From: Enterobacter ludwigii | Lineage (GTDB): Bacteria > Pseudomonadota > Gammaproteobacteria > Enterobacterales > Enterobacteriaceae | DNA: 64,000 nt | Assembly: GCA_900068845.1 (NCBI GenBank) | Contig: CEFQ01000005.1 | Coordinates: 62,001-126,000 of the forward strand | Direction: 5' to 3' | Part shown: one piece after another, positions 1 through 8,642 of the stretch | Position numbering within the stretch: position 1 is the stretch's first letter | Layout: the number at the start of each line of letters is the position of its first letter | Program-made: the position numbers and the translations under genes | The notes under the pieces: generated by a model | Told to the model about the DNA's origin: nothing | Database searches by the model: none | The model's input: only the letters and a program-made list of their open reading frames with translations

Positions 1-180
1 GCGGATCATTGGTGCAGTAAAGGCCATATTCTGCTGTGTCTCGAAGGGGAAATGGTGACCGAACTGGATGATGGTCGTTCCTTCACGCTCACGCCGGGTG
101 TCAGTTATCAGGTTGCGGACAATGCAGAAGCGCACCGATCTTCAACCGTGAACGGGGCAACATTATTTATTGTTGACTAG
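1..180 (+). CDS. DHCW-motif-like cupin fold protein, 3' end only
   Basis: The reading frame is open from the first base and stops at TAG 178-180, so only the last 59 residues are in the window. The visible part begins ADHWCSKGH, close to the signature of the small DHCW-motif cupin family. It continues with short strands and the turn CLEGEMVTELDDG typical of a cupin barrel, and ends in LFIVD. The family has no established function that I know of. The next gene starts 103 bases downstream behind its own promoter, so this gene is probably a separate unit. Confidence 0.6.
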   Translation, partial: ADHWCSKGHILLCLEGEMVTELDDGRSFTLTPGVSYQVADNAEAHRSSTVNGATLFIVD

Positions 181-210
181 CAGCCGGTGAGTTTTCCGGG
201 CGTACAAAAA

Positions 211-239
211 ATGACAACCTCTGCGCGGTAATGTACACT
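211..239 (+). promoter_or_regulatory. Predicted sigma-70 promoter of the toxin-antitoxin operon
   Basis: ATGACA at 211-216 matches 5 of 6 bases of the -35 consensus. TACACT at 234-239 matches 4 of 6 of the -10, and the spacer is 17 bases. Transcription would begin near 246, just upstream of the 251-268 palindrome. Seen by eye, not tested. Confidence 0.5.
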
Positions 240-250
240 TGAGCTATCAA

Positions 251-268
251 AATGTTCAAATGAACATT
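251..268. promoter_or_regulatory. Palindromic operator candidate for the toxin-antitoxin operon
   Basis: AATGTTCA (251-258) and TGAACATT (261-268) form a perfect 8-base inverted repeat with a 2-base spacer. It sits between the predicted start of transcription and the AGGAGG at 273-278. Autorepression by the antitoxin through such a site is the usual arrangement for type II toxin-antitoxin operons; that this antitoxin binds here is inference. Confidence 0.55.
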
Positions 269-283
269 AATCAGGAGGTTGTT

Positions 284-766
284 ATGACAACTGCATCGCC
301 ATTCAATCACGGCAATGCTGCGCGCGTCTTCGATCCCACGCTGATCCAACACGTCCATCGCTCTTTTATGGATCAAATGGGGTTGCCGCGTAATCCGCTG
401 AAAGCACACCAACTGATCACCGAAGGATTGGACGTCGGCATCGTTGAGCGCGCGGCAACGGTACTGAAAGCGACGCCGCTGGATGTTGCCCAAATGGTCT
501 CGATCGATCGCAATACATATCGCCGCCGTGAGAAAGCCGGGTCGCAGCTCTCCGTGGAGCAAGGCGCACGGGTGTATCAGGTGTTCGAAATTCTGGATGC
601 CGTGCTGCAATTATTTGCCGGTGACGTTGACGCTGCTATGCACTGGATGTATCAACCTGCGTTGGCACTGGATGATGCATTGCCCATGGAGATGCTGAGC
701 ACGCCTGCGGGCTGCGATGCGGTGTTAACGCTGATTGGCCGCCTGGAACACGGAGTAATTGTGTAA
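284..766 (+). CDS. Xre/MbcA/ParS-type antitoxin (DUF2384 family)
   Basis: A 160-residue protein starting at ATG 284, five bases after a strong AGGAGG. A longer TTG reading from 239 would begin before the operator and is unlikely. The N-terminal two-thirds resembles the Xre-like helical region of this family (LDVAQMVSIDRNTYRRREKA, about residues 66-85). The C-terminal part, from about residue 95, has the helical DUF2384 pattern (QVFEILDAVLQLFAG) that in characterised members covers the RES toxin active site. The stop codon shares one base with the toxin start, so the two are translationally coupled. The expected roles are toxin neutralisation and operon repression. Family assignment is firm; targets are inferred. 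Confidence 0.88.
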   Translation: MTTASPFNHGNAARVFDPTLIQHVHRSFMDQMGLPRNPLKAHQLITEGLDVGIVERAATVLKATPLDVAQMVSIDRNTYRRREKAGSQLSVEQGARVYQVFEILDAVLQLFAGDVDAAMHWMYQPALALDDALPMEMLSTPAGCDAVLTLIGRLEHGVIV

Positions 767-1281
767 TGACGCCACGGAAGGAACCGGATGCGCCCTACCG
801 ACTGTTTTATCGTTTAGTGAAAGAAGAGTACGCCAGCGATGCATTCAGCGGCGCTGGCGCTGAAAAATGGGGTGGACGCTGGAATCCGCCGGGCATTAAG
901 ACCGTTTATCTCAGCAGCTCGAAGGCGCTCGCCACGCTAGAACTGGTGGTGCACGCCGGTAAAGCCATGCTGGAGAAGAGCCGCTTTGTGATTTTTACCC
1001 TGCCGATTCCTGAGCGTGAAATCATGGCGCTGGACAGCAGTAAGTTGCCGGTCAATTGGGAAACGTATCAGCAGCAGGAAGAGACGCAGGCGATTGGTGC
1101 CGCGTTCCTCAATCTGCAAGGCGGCTTTCCTTTGCTGTTGACGGTACCGAGCATTCTCACCGGCGAAGACAACGCCATCCTTAATCCCGGGCATCCCGCT
1201 GCCACTGCCCTTTTTGCACAAGCCACCTCTGCGCCCTTCGCACTTGACCGCCGCATCAAAGTGGACAACAGTCTTCGCTGA
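766..1281 (+). CDS. RES domain toxin
   Basis: A 171-residue RES-domain protein. The conserved landmarks are in order: an arginine in FYRLV (R16), the block KWGGRWN (34-40), VYLS (47-50), and the glutamate in ATLELVVH (E59). Characterised relatives (ParT, MbcT, Res) are toxins that degrade NAD+ or modify host proteins with it. The gene starts in the 1-base overlap TAATG with the antitoxin stop, the standard antitoxin-first order. No truncation is visible, so the toxin is probably active. Whether it consumes NAD+ or ADP-ribosylates a protein cannot be told from sequence. Confidence 0.88.
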   Translation: MTPRKEPDAPYRLFYRLVKEEYASDAFSGAGAEKWGGRWNPPGIKTVYLSSSKALATLELVVHAGKAMLEKSRFVIFTLPIPEREIMALDSSKLPVNWETYQQQEETQAIGAAFLNLQGGFPLLLTVPSILTGEDNAILNPGHPAATALFAQATSAPFALDRRIKVDNSLR

Positions 1282-1309
1282 CCGGTACGCATGCGTCGTG
1301 GCATCACCT

Positions 1310-1549
1310 TTAACGACACTGGCTGGTACAGTTTTGCACGCAAATTTGTGCTAGCGAGCCACAGCCGCCGTTATTATCATTTTTACACTGTGATTGCTGC
1401 ACATAGCAGTTTTGCTGACACGACGACACATCGCACTTCGCAGCTACCGGGGTGAATTGCACCAGCGGTGCTTTTCGCTCGGGCTGCCATTCCGGCTGTG
1501 CCAGCACGCTGGCGCTGAACAGCAAGGCAAAAACCATTATCCATTTCAT
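1310..1549 (-). CDS. Small cysteine-rich secreted protein, unknown function
   Basis: A 79-residue protein. I chose the ATG at 1549 because GAGGAA lies 8 bases upstream and the reading from there begins with a clean signal peptide (MKWIMVFALLFSASVLA, cut before QPEW). Upstream extension gives no signal sequence. The mature part has eight cysteines (C-x4-C-x3-C-x6-C-x7-C-x6-C-x3-C-x3-C) and ends CTSQCR. The even number suggests four disulfides in the periplasm or outside the cell. I recognise no family. It is convergent with the RES toxin, 28 bases away, and is probably independent of it. Confidence 0.6.
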   Translation of the reverse strand: MKWIMVFALLFSASVLAQPEWQPERKAPLVQFTPVAAKCDVSSCQQNCYVQQSQCKNDNNGGCGSLAQICVQNCTSQCR

Positions 1550-1799
1550 GAATGATTCCTCGCAGAAAGGGTGTAAAGAGTATGGCTGTTGCGTAGCCAA
1601 TTACCATGTTGAAACATTCGATTCACACGCGCGCACAAATTGCCCTGCTGCAGTGCAGTGCGCTGCGCCATGTTAGTGCAGCGCAACAGCCTGTGATACT
1701 GACATGATTTATTATTATCAATTAGTTAGATGCATTCTGGCCAGTCACACAACCTGGTACAAAAGTTGCAATCTCCAATGCATAGCAAAGGAGACGGAT

Positions 1800-2957
1800 A
1801 TGAAAGCGATTGTGATTGGCGCGGGCATTGGCGGTATGAGTGCTGCGATTGCGCTGGAGAAAGCGGGTTTTGATACGGCGGTGTTTGAAGCAGTGAAAGA
1901 GATGAAGCCGGTGGGTGCCGCAATCTCCATCTGGCCCAACGGCGTGAAATGTCTCAATGCATTAGGCATGAAAGAGCCCTTGCGCGCGCTGGGCGGCAAC
2001 ATGGCATTTATGGCCTACAACGATGCGCATAGCGGTAGCACGCTCACCCGCTTTAGCATGAAACCGCTGGTGCAACAGGTGGGTGAATACCCCTATCCGG
2101 TGGCGCGCGCCGAATTGCAGGCGATGCTGATCGATACCTACGGACGTTCGCGCATCAGCTTTGGCAAACGCGTTACGCAGGTAGAGCAAACCGAGCATGG
2201 CGTCACCGCCTGGTTTGATGATGGTAGCCAGGCCGAGGGTGATTTCCTGGTTGCTGCCGATGGTACGCACTCAGTGATTCGCCACTATGTGCTCGGTGAG
2301 ACCGTAGAGCGTCGTTACGCCGGTTACGTAAACTGGAACGGATTGGTGACGATTGATGAAGCGATTGCGCCCGCCGATCAGTGGACCACCTTTGTCGGCG
2401 AAGGCAAACGCGTGTCGCTGATGCCGGTCAGCGATAATCGCTTCTACTTCTTCTTCGATGTGCCGCTTCCAAAAGGCTTGCCGGAAGATCGCGCGACGCT
2501 GAAAAGCGATCTCAAGGGCTACTTCAGCGGCTGGGCCGCCCCGGTGCAGCGCCTGATTGAACGCCTCAATCCCGAAACCACTAACCGCGTGGAAATCCAC
2601 GATATCGAACCGTTTAGCCGTTTTGTTAAAGGTCGCGTTGCGTTACTCGGCGATGCGGCGCACAGCACCACGCCGGATATTGGGCAAGGCGGTTGTGCGG
2701 CGATGGAAGATGCGATTGTGCTGGCGCAGACGCTGGCGTCGCATTCGCTGGGGATTGAGGATGCGCTACTGCGCTATGAAACACGTCGCGTGGATCGCAC
2801 CAAAGATTTGGTGCTAAAAGCGCGCAAACGCTGCGATGTCACCCACGCGAAAGACGCGGCGGTGACGGCGGCGTGGTATGCGGACTTGAAAAACGAAACC
2901 GGCGAGCGCGTGCTGGCCGGTATGTGCGATACGATTGAAGGCGGGCCGCTCGGGTGA
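1800..2957 (+). CDS. hpxO: FAD-dependent urate hydroxylase
   Basis: A 385-residue flavoprotein that hydroxylates urate to 5-hydroxyisourate with NADH and O2. The start at ATG 1800 is set by AAAGGAG at 1787-1793. The FAD-binding GAGIGG lies at residues 7-12 and GDAAHSTTPDIGQGG at 284-298. Residues reported as catalytic in Klebsiella HpxO are at the same positions: R204, Y216 and D293. Length matches the Klebsiella enzyme (384). It lies opposite dcp, with guaD-xdhABC beyond, so the cluster converts guanine to 5-hydroxyisourate. No 5-hydroxyisourate hydrolase or OHCU decarboxylase gene is visible in this window. Confidence 0.92.
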   Translation: MKAIVIGAGIGGMSAAIALEKAGFDTAVFEAVKEMKPVGAAISIWPNGVKCLNALGMKEPLRALGGNMAFMAYNDAHSGSTLTRFSMKPLVQQVGEYPYPVARAELQAMLIDTYGRSRISFGKRVTQVEQTEHGVTAWFDDGSQAEGDFLVAADGTHSVIRHYVLGETVERRYAGYVNWNGLVTIDEAIAPADQWTTFVGEGKRVSLMPVSDNRFYFFFDVPLPKGLPEDRATLKSDLKGYFSGWAAPVQRLIERLNPETTNRVEIHDIEPFSRFVKGRVALLGDAAHSTTPDIGQGGCAAMEDAIVLAQTLASHSLGIEDALLRYETRRVDRTKDLVLKARKRCDVTHAKDAAVTAAWYADLKNETGERVLAGMCDTIEGGPLG

Positions 2958-2960
2958 ACC

Positions 2961-2978
2961 GGGTCGCCATGAATGGCG
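2961..2978. repeat. Short palindromic repeat, GGTCGCCAT family
   Basis: CGCCAT (2965-2970) and ATGGCG (2973-2978) are a perfect inverted repeat around GA, preceded by GGGT. It is similar to units at 3320-3339, 12564-12579 and 37899-37924. Confidence 0.6.
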
Positions 2979-3319
2979 TAGTGCCGATCAGTTAAGCTAA
3001 GCGCCGAGCGACTTTCGTTCGCTATCGGCTGGGGCAGTTTCAGCTATGCCGTGCGGCGACCGAGCAGAGGGCGCCAGGCCGCGCCCTCAGCACTCCGCGG
3101 CCCTGCGCCAGCCCAGCCCGCCGCTACGCGGTTCCTTCACTCGCTCACGATTCCTGACGGACCGGCGGCGATTCGCTCCTGCTCAGCGCCGCCTCTCGCC
3201 GCATCCCTGCGACTCGTCCTGGAATCCTTCACTCGTTCAGCGGGCTCGGATGTCGCCTCAACACCCACGCTGCAGCATCAATGCGTATTTCTGAATCACC
3301 ATCGCTGTAACGCCTGTAG

Positions 3320-3339
3320 GGTCGCCATTCATGGCGACC
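3320..3339. repeat. Short palindromic repeat, GGTCGCCAT family
   Basis: GGTCGCCAT (3320-3328) and ATGGCGACC (3331-3339) form a perfect 9-base inverted repeat around TC. This is the best-preserved of the units seen in the window. It lies 43 bases past the dcp stop and may also end dcp transcription. Confidence 0.65.
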
Positions 3340-3382
3340 AGGTAACCCCCCCGCAGAGCCAATGCGCTGCTATAAAGAGTCG

Positions 3383-5434
3383 TTACGCTTCCTCCAGACC
3401 ACGGTTTTTTAGCATTGGGCCGATTTCCGGCTCTTTGCCGCGCCACGCCAGCCACAGGTGCTGCAAATCGGTGCTGTTGCCGCGTGACAGAATATGCTCA
3501 CGGAACTGCTGGCCGTTTTCACGCGTCAATCCACCGCGCTCGACAAAGGCTTGATAACCATCGTCGGCCAGCATCTGCGTCCAGATATAGGCGTAATAAC
3601 CGGCTGCATAGCCGCCGCCCCAGATATGGCGGAAATAGCTAGAACGATAGCGTGGCGGAACCGCCGCCAGCGCAATGTTTTCGGCGGCCAGCGCTTGTAA
3701 TTCGAAGTGGCTGACGTCCTGCGGATTGTCCTGTGTGGTTAACGAATGCCATTGCAGATCCAGCAGCGCCGCCGCCAGAAGCTCGGTCATGTCGTAGCCT
3801 TTATTGAACTTCGAGGCGCGCACCATCTTGTCACGCAACTCGGCAGGCATCGCCTCACCGGTTTTATAGTGACGCGCATAGTTGGCAAACACCGCCTCGT
3901 TGCTGGCCCAATGCTCATTAATCTGCGACGGGAATTCGACAAAGTCGCGCGGCGTGGCGGTACCCGACAAGCTCGGATAGCGCTGGGTGGCGAACAAGCC
4001 GTGCAGCGCATGACCGAACTCATGGAATAGGGTGATCACTTCATCCCAGCTCAGCAGCGCGGGCTGGCCAGCCTGCGGCTTGGTGTAGTTGCAGACGTTG
4101 TAAATCACCGGTTTGGTGCCAAGCAGCGTGGTTTGGTCGACAAAATTGCTCATCCACGCGCCGCCGCTTTTGTTATCACGCTTAAAGAAATCGGTGTAGA
4201 ACAGCGCCAGCGGCGTGTCATCAGCATCGAAAATCTCGTAAACGTTGACGTCCGGATGATAAACCGGCAGATCGTGGCGCGGGCTAAAGCGAATACCAAA
4301 CAGCTGGCTGGCCGACCAGAATACGCCTTTCTCCAGCACGTTGTTCAGCTCAAAGTACGGGCGGATTTGGCTCTCATCCAGCGCGTATTGCGCCTTACGC
4401 ACCTGTTCGGCATAGAAATTCCAGTCCCAGACGCGCAGTGGGAAACTGTGATGCGCGGCTTCAATCGCTTGCTGAATATCGGCGGCTTCGCGTTCCGCGC
4501 GTGCCCGCGCGGCAGGCACGATATTGCGCATGAAGGCAAAGGCGGCTTCCGGCGTTTTCGCCATCTGATCCTGCATACTCCATTCGGCATAGGTTTTGAA
4601 GCCGAGCAAACTCGCCTGCTGCGCGCGCAGTTGCGCCATGCGTAATACGATGTCGCGCGTGTCGTTATCATCGCCCTGCTCGCTGCGCGTCAACGCCCGC
4701 TGGAACAGCGCTTCACGCGTGGCGCGCACTTCCAGCGATTGCAGTGCCGGTTGCTGCGTGGTGTTTTGCAGCGCAATCAGCCATTCGCCGTGTAAACCGC
4801 GCGCTTCGGCTGCCGCTTTGGCATGTGCTAACTCCTCCTCACTTAATCCGGCCAGCGCCGCAACATCGCTCACCGCATAAGCACCGACTTTGGTGGCGGC
4901 CAGCAACTTATTGCCGAATCGGGTGCTGAGGCTCGCCAGCTCCTGATTGCAGGCGCGTAGCTGGGTTTTATCCGCTTCGCTCAGGCTGGCACCTGCCAGC
5001 TGGAAATGCTGCCAGGTCACTTCCGCCAGACGCATCGCTTCGGCATCTGGGCACTGTGAGCCGCGATGCTGGTAAACCGTATCGAGGCGAGCGAACAGCG
5101 GGCTGTTAAGGTAGATTTCATCGTTTAACGCGGTGAGCTGCGGCGTAATCAGTTCATCGATTTCCTGCAGACGGTCGCTGGTGTTGGCGGAGGTCATCGC
5201 GCCAAACACCAGATTAACGCGTTTCAACAGCTGGCCGCTGCGCTCCAGCGCTTCGTAGGTATTGGCAAAGGTTGGCGCGTCAGGATTGCTGGCGATCGCC
5301 GCCACTTCACGACGTTTCTCTTCAATACCCGCTTGCAGCGCTGGCAGAAAATCCTCTTCCTGAATCTGGTCAAACGGCGGGGTTTGATACGGCAAGGTGC
5401 TGGCGGTAAAAAAAGGATTGGTTCGTGAATTCAT
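3383..5434 (-). CDS. dcp: Peptidyl-dipeptidase Dcp (M3 family)
   Basis: A 683-residue zinc metallopeptidase that removes C-terminal dipeptides from oligopeptides. The active-site motif HEFGH is at residues 471-475, with the downstream segment FVEFPSQINEHW that carries further active-site contacts. Length and sequence follow E. coli Dcp (681) along the whole chain, including the C-terminal YYAYIWTQMLADDGY and RGNS blocks. No signal peptide is seen. It lies 72 bases downstream of xdhC on the same strand and could be read through from the guaD-xdhABC operon. In E. coli dcp is the direct neighbour of ydfG; here the purine genes lie between them. Confidence 0.95.
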   Translation of the reverse strand: MNSRTNPFFTASTLPYQTPPFDQIQEEDFLPALQAGIEEKRREVAAIASNPDAPTFANTYEALERSGQLLKRVNLVFGAMTSANTSDRLQEIDELITPQLTALNDEIYLNSPLFARLDTVYQHRGSQCPDAEAMRLAEVTWQHFQLAGASLSEADKTQLRACNQELASLSTRFGNKLLAATKVGAYAVSDVAALAGLSEEELAHAKAAAEARGLHGEWLIALQNTTQQPALQSLEVRATREALFQRALTRSEQGDDNDTRDIVLRMAQLRAQQASLLGFKTYAEWSMQDQMAKTPEAAFAFMRNIVPAARARAEREAADIQQAIEAAHHSFPLRVWDWNFYAEQVRKAQYALDESQIRPYFELNNVLEKGVFWSASQLFGIRFSPRHDLPVYHPDVNVYEIFDADDTPLALFYTDFFKRDNKSGGAWMSNFVDQTTLLGTKPVIYNVCNYTKPQAGQPALLSWDEVITLFHEFGHALHGLFATQRYPSLSGTATPRDFVEFPSQINEHWASNEAVFANYARHYKTGEAMPAELRDKMVRASKFNKGYDMTELLAAALLDLQWHSLTTQDNPQDVSHFELQALAAENIALAAVPPRYRSSYFRHIWGGGYAAGYYAYIWTQMLADDGYQAFVERGGLTRENGQQFREHILSRGNSTDLQHLWLAWRGKEPEIGPMLKNRGLEEA

Positions 5435-5506
5435 TATCGCTCCTGATAATCAGCAACGCCGCACGGCGGCGGCGGGATGTTTCTATCCTGGCAGTTTCCT
5501 CGTCAC

Positions 5507-6289
5507 TCAACAACTTATCGCCTGCTGCTGATAAACGCTGATGATTTCCCCCGCTACCGCCACGGCAATTTCCGCCGGCAACTTGCCCTTCACATCCGCT
5601 AAACCAATCGGACAGCGCAGACGTGCGAGGGAATTTGCTGCAATACCTTTGCCCTCTAAGCGATAACGAAAACGCTGGGCTTTAGTGGCTGAGCCGATAA
5701 CACCGGCATAGCGAAAATCCCCCCGTCGCAAGATTGCTTCACTGAGCGCCAGATCGAGCGGATGATCGTGCGTCATCACCACAAAGTAGCTGTCGGGCGC
5801 GGCTTCCTGCACGCAGTCGATGGGATCCTCGACCTGACGCACCGTCACGCCGGGCGGCACTGCACGAAACTGCGCGGCGCGGCTATCAATCCACGTAATG
5901 TGGCACGGCAAGGTCGCGAGCACATTCACTAACGCCTGACCAACGTGGCCTGCGCCATACACCTGAATTTCAGGCTGCTGCTGCATCAGCGGCTCAAACA
6001 ACAACGTGGCGTGACCGCCGCAGCATTGGCCAAGACGCGCAGCCAGTGCAAACTCTTCACTACGCGGCTGTGTGCAGCGCTGCTGTAGCATCTCACGCGC
6101 CTGCGCGATGCATTGATATTCGAGGTGGCCGCCACCAATGGTCAGAAAGGTGTCGTTGGCGCTGACCACCATCTTGCTGCCGCGATCGCGTGGCACTGAG
6201 CCTCGCTCGCTGAGCACGGTGATTAACACACAGCTTTCGCGCTTTTCGCGCAGGCGGTGTAACACGCTGATCCAGTCATGATAAATCAT
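5507..6289 (-). CDS. xdhC: Xanthine dehydrogenase accessory protein XdhC
   Basis: A 260-residue protein that in characterised systems binds molybdenum cofactor, helps its sulfuration and inserts it into XdhB. The start at ATG 6289 (MIYHDWISVLHRL) follows AGGAG at 7 bases. Reading further upstream would run deep into xdhB. N-terminal XdhC/CoxI features include ITVLSERGSVPRDRGSKM and GGGHLEYQCI. A Rossmann segment with VYGAGHVGQALVNVLA follows at about residues 110-125. It is the last gene of guaD-xdhA-xdhB-xdhC and overlaps the xdhB end by 14 bases. Confidence 0.92.
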   Translation of the reverse strand: MIYHDWISVLHRLREKRESCVLITVLSERGSVPRDRGSKMVVSANDTFLTIGGGHLEYQCIAQAREMLQQRCTQPRSEEFALAARLGQCCGGHATLLFEPLMQQQPEIQVYGAGHVGQALVNVLATLPCHITWIDSRAAQFRAVPPGVTVRQVEDPIDCVQEAAPDSYFVVMTHDHPLDLALSEAILRRGDFRYAGVIGSATKAQRFRYRLEGKGIAANSLARLRCPIGLADVKGKLPAEIAVAVAGEIISVYQQQAISC

Positions 6290-8642
6290 GGTCCGCTCCT
6301 GATAAGCGCTGAATCCCCCAGAACACCCGCTCCGGCGTGGCTGGTGCATCGAGTTGCGGATGGCGACGATAGTTATCGACGCTGGCAACCGCATCCTGCA
6401 ACGCGCACCACACGGCGATGCCTAACATGAAGGGCGGCTCGCCCACCGCTTTGGAGTGGAACACCGTGTCCTGCGGATTTTTGCGGTTCTCTACCAGCGT
6501 GACGCGTAAATCACGGGGTACATCGCTGATCGCCGGAATTTTGTAGCTGGCTGGGCCATCGGTGAGCAATTTGCCCTTGTCGTTCCACACCAACTCTTCA
6601 CAGGTCAGCCAGCCCATGCCCTGCACAAAACCGCCCTCAACCTGGCCGATATCGATGGCCGGATTCAGCGACGCGCCGACGTCATGCAAAATATCGGCGC
6701 GCAGTAAACGGTATTCGCCGGTCAACGTATCCACCAAAACTTCACAGCAGGCCGCGCCGTAGGAGAAGTAATAGAACGGCTTACCGCGTCCGGCGACGCG
6801 ATCGTAATGAATGCCGGGTACTTTGTAGAAGCCGGTAGCGGAAAGCGGTACCTGATTAAGCCATGCTTGCTGCGCCACCTCAGCGAACGTGAAATGTTTG
6901 TCGCCAACGCGCACAATGCCGTTGCTGAAGTTCACCGCTTCTGCAGAGCATTGATGTTGCTGACACAACATCTCCGTCATGCGATCGCGCAGGATTTGTG
7001 CGGCATTTTGCGCCGCTTTTCCGTTGAGATCGGCACCGCTGGAAGCCGCCGTGGGTGACGTGTTCGGCACTTTCCCGGTATCGGTGGCGGTGACCTGAAT
7101 CTGGCTAATATCAATCTGCAGCACTTCCGCCACAATCTGCGCCACTTTGGTGTTTAAGCCCTGGCCCATTTCGGTGCCGCCGTGGTTGAGTTGCACCGTG
7201 CCATCGGTATAAATCAAAATCAGCGCGCCTGCCTGATTGAGGAAACTGGAGGTAAAGGAGATGCCGAATTTCACTGGCGTCAGCGCCAATCCGCGTTTCA
7301 TAAAACGATTACCGGCGTTAAAGGTGCTGATTTCGCGGCGGCGTGCCGCATATTCACTGCTGGTTTCTAACTGCTCGGTCATCTCATCCAGCAGATTGTC
7401 TTCCACCTGCTGATGGTAATGGGTAATGTTGCGTTCGGTTTTACCGTAATAATTGCGCTTGCGCAGTTCAAGCGGATCCAGACCCACTTCACGTGCGACG
7501 TGATCCATGATCTGCTCTATCGCCACCATGCCTTGCGGGCCGCCAAAGCCACGATAAGCGGTGTTTGAGGCGGTATGCGTGCGGCAGCGATAGCCGGTAA
7601 TCAGCGCATCGCCGAGGTAATAGGCGTTATCGGCGTGGAACATCGCGCGATCGACAATCGATCCACTCAGATCAAGTGAATAGCCGCAGTTGCCGGCCAA
7701 ATCGATTTTCACCCCGCAGAAGCGTCCATCGTCATCGACGCCGACATCGTAACGCACAAAAAACGGATGACGTTTGCCGGTGATCTGCATGTCATCGCGG
7801 CGCGCCAGGCGCATTTTCACCGGTTTGCGCAGCTGGCGCGCGGCAATCGCACATAAACAAGCCACGCCCGCCGCCTGCGTCTCTTTGCCGCCAAAGCCGC
7901 CACCCATGCGTCGCATATCAATGGTGACTTTATTCATGGTGATGCCCATGACTTCCGCCACCAGCTTTTGCACTTCCGTAGGGTTTTGCGTGGAAGAGAA
8001 AACCTGCAAGCTGTCATCTTCACCAGGGATCACCAGCGCTGTTTGGGTTTCCAGATAGAAATGTTCCTGCCCACCAATGTGAAACTCGCCCTGAATGCGG
8101 CGCGGTGCGCGCGCTAGCGCGGCTTCAGCATCACCGCGTTGATGGATGTGCGGTTGCTGCACAAAGAAGCGTTGTTCCAGCGCGTCACGCACGTCGAGCA
8201 CTGCCGGAAGCACTTCATATTCAATAATTGCCGCCGCTGCGCCAGCACGCGCCGCATCAGGCGAATCCGCCGCAACGGCGATCACGATCTGACCAAAATA
8301 CTCGATGTGCTCCTGCGCCAGCAGTGGATCGCCTGGCTCCAGCGGACCAACATCGTTGAGGCCCGGCACATCGCGCCAGGTCAGCACGCTGACCACGCCC
8401 GGCACCGCGTAACACGGCTTAACATCCAGTTTGGTGATGCGTGCGTGCGCGTGCTCGCTGAGGCGCGGACAGAGATGCAGCAATCCCGGCAAATCGGGCT
8501 TGTCGTCGATGTACAGCGCTTCACCGGAGACATGTTTATCGGCACTTTCGTGCTTGTTGCTGCGGCCCACGCCTGTTTGCATAGCGGTGGCGAACTGGGT
8601 TTTCAGCAGCGTCTCGTTCAATTCCGGGCGATTATGAGACAT
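6276..8642 (-). CDS. xdhB: Xanthine dehydrogenase, molybdopterin-binding subunit
   Basis: A 788-residue catalytic subunit that oxidises hypoxanthine and xanthine to urate. Molybdopterin contacts are visible in MRRMGGGFGGKETQ and AYRGFGGPQGM. The catalytic glutamate is E735, in AVGEPPFMLG. The chain has the usual two parts: an N-terminal a/b-hammerhead domain (GEALYIDD, up to about residue 140) and the long cofactor-binding domain. Length agrees with bacterial XdhB. The ATG overlaps the xdhA end by 11 bases and the 3' end overlaps xdhC, so the three should be made together. Confidence 0.95.
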   Translation of the reverse strand: MSHNRPELNETLLKTQFATAMQTGVGRSNKHESADKHVSGEALYIDDKPDLPGLLHLCPRLSEHAHARITKLDVKPCYAVPGVVSVLTWRDVPGLNDVGPLEPGDPLLAQEHIEYFGQIVIAVAADSPDAARAGAAAAIIEYEVLPAVLDVRDALEQRFFVQQPHIHQRGDAEAALARAPRRIQGEFHIGGQEHFYLETQTALVIPGEDDSLQVFSSTQNPTEVQKLVAEVMGITMNKVTIDMRRMGGGFGGKETQAAGVACLCAIAARQLRKPVKMRLARRDDMQITGKRHPFFVRYDVGVDDDGRFCGVKIDLAGNCGYSLDLSGSIVDRAMFHADNAYYLGDALITGYRCRTHTASNTAYRGFGGPQGMVAIEQIMDHVAREVGLDPLELRKRNYYGKTERNITHYHQQVEDNLLDEMTEQLETSSEYAARRREISTFNAGNRFMKRGLALTPVKFGISFTSSFLNQAGALILIYTDGTVQLNHGGTEMGQGLNTKVAQIVAEVLQIDISQIQVTATDTGKVPNTSPTAASSGADLNGKAAQNAAQILRDRMTEMLCQQHQCSAEAVNFSNGIVRVGDKHFTFAEVAQQAWLNQVPLSATGFYKVPGIHYDRVAGRGKPFYYFSYGAACCEVLVDTLTGEYRLLRADILHDVGASLNPAIDIGQVEGGFVQGMGWLTCEELVWNDKGKLLTDGPASYKIPAISDVPRDLRVTLVENRKNPQDTVFHSKAVGEPPFMLGIAVWCALQDAVASVDNYRRHPQLDAPATPERVFWGIQRLSGADHDLS

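Larger units (their letters stand above)
2958..3382. other. Gene-free GC-rich block between hpxO and dcp
   Basis: The 425 bases between the convergent genes contain no convincing gene. Two overlapping open frames on + (from 3046 and 3051) have no ribosome site and low-complexity, Arg/Pro/Ser-rich translations. The block is bounded by two copies of a short palindrome (2961-2978 and 3320-3339). Its interior is rich in CGC/GCC words and looks like dispersed intergenic repeat material. I see no transposase or clear terminator. Confidence 0.5.

Noticed and set aside
3046..3554. Two overlapping + frames (82 and 167 residues) between hpxO and dcp
   Set aside because: No ribosome site, low-complexity Arg/Pro/Ser translation, partly antisense to dcp; the GC-rich repeat block keeps frames open by chance.
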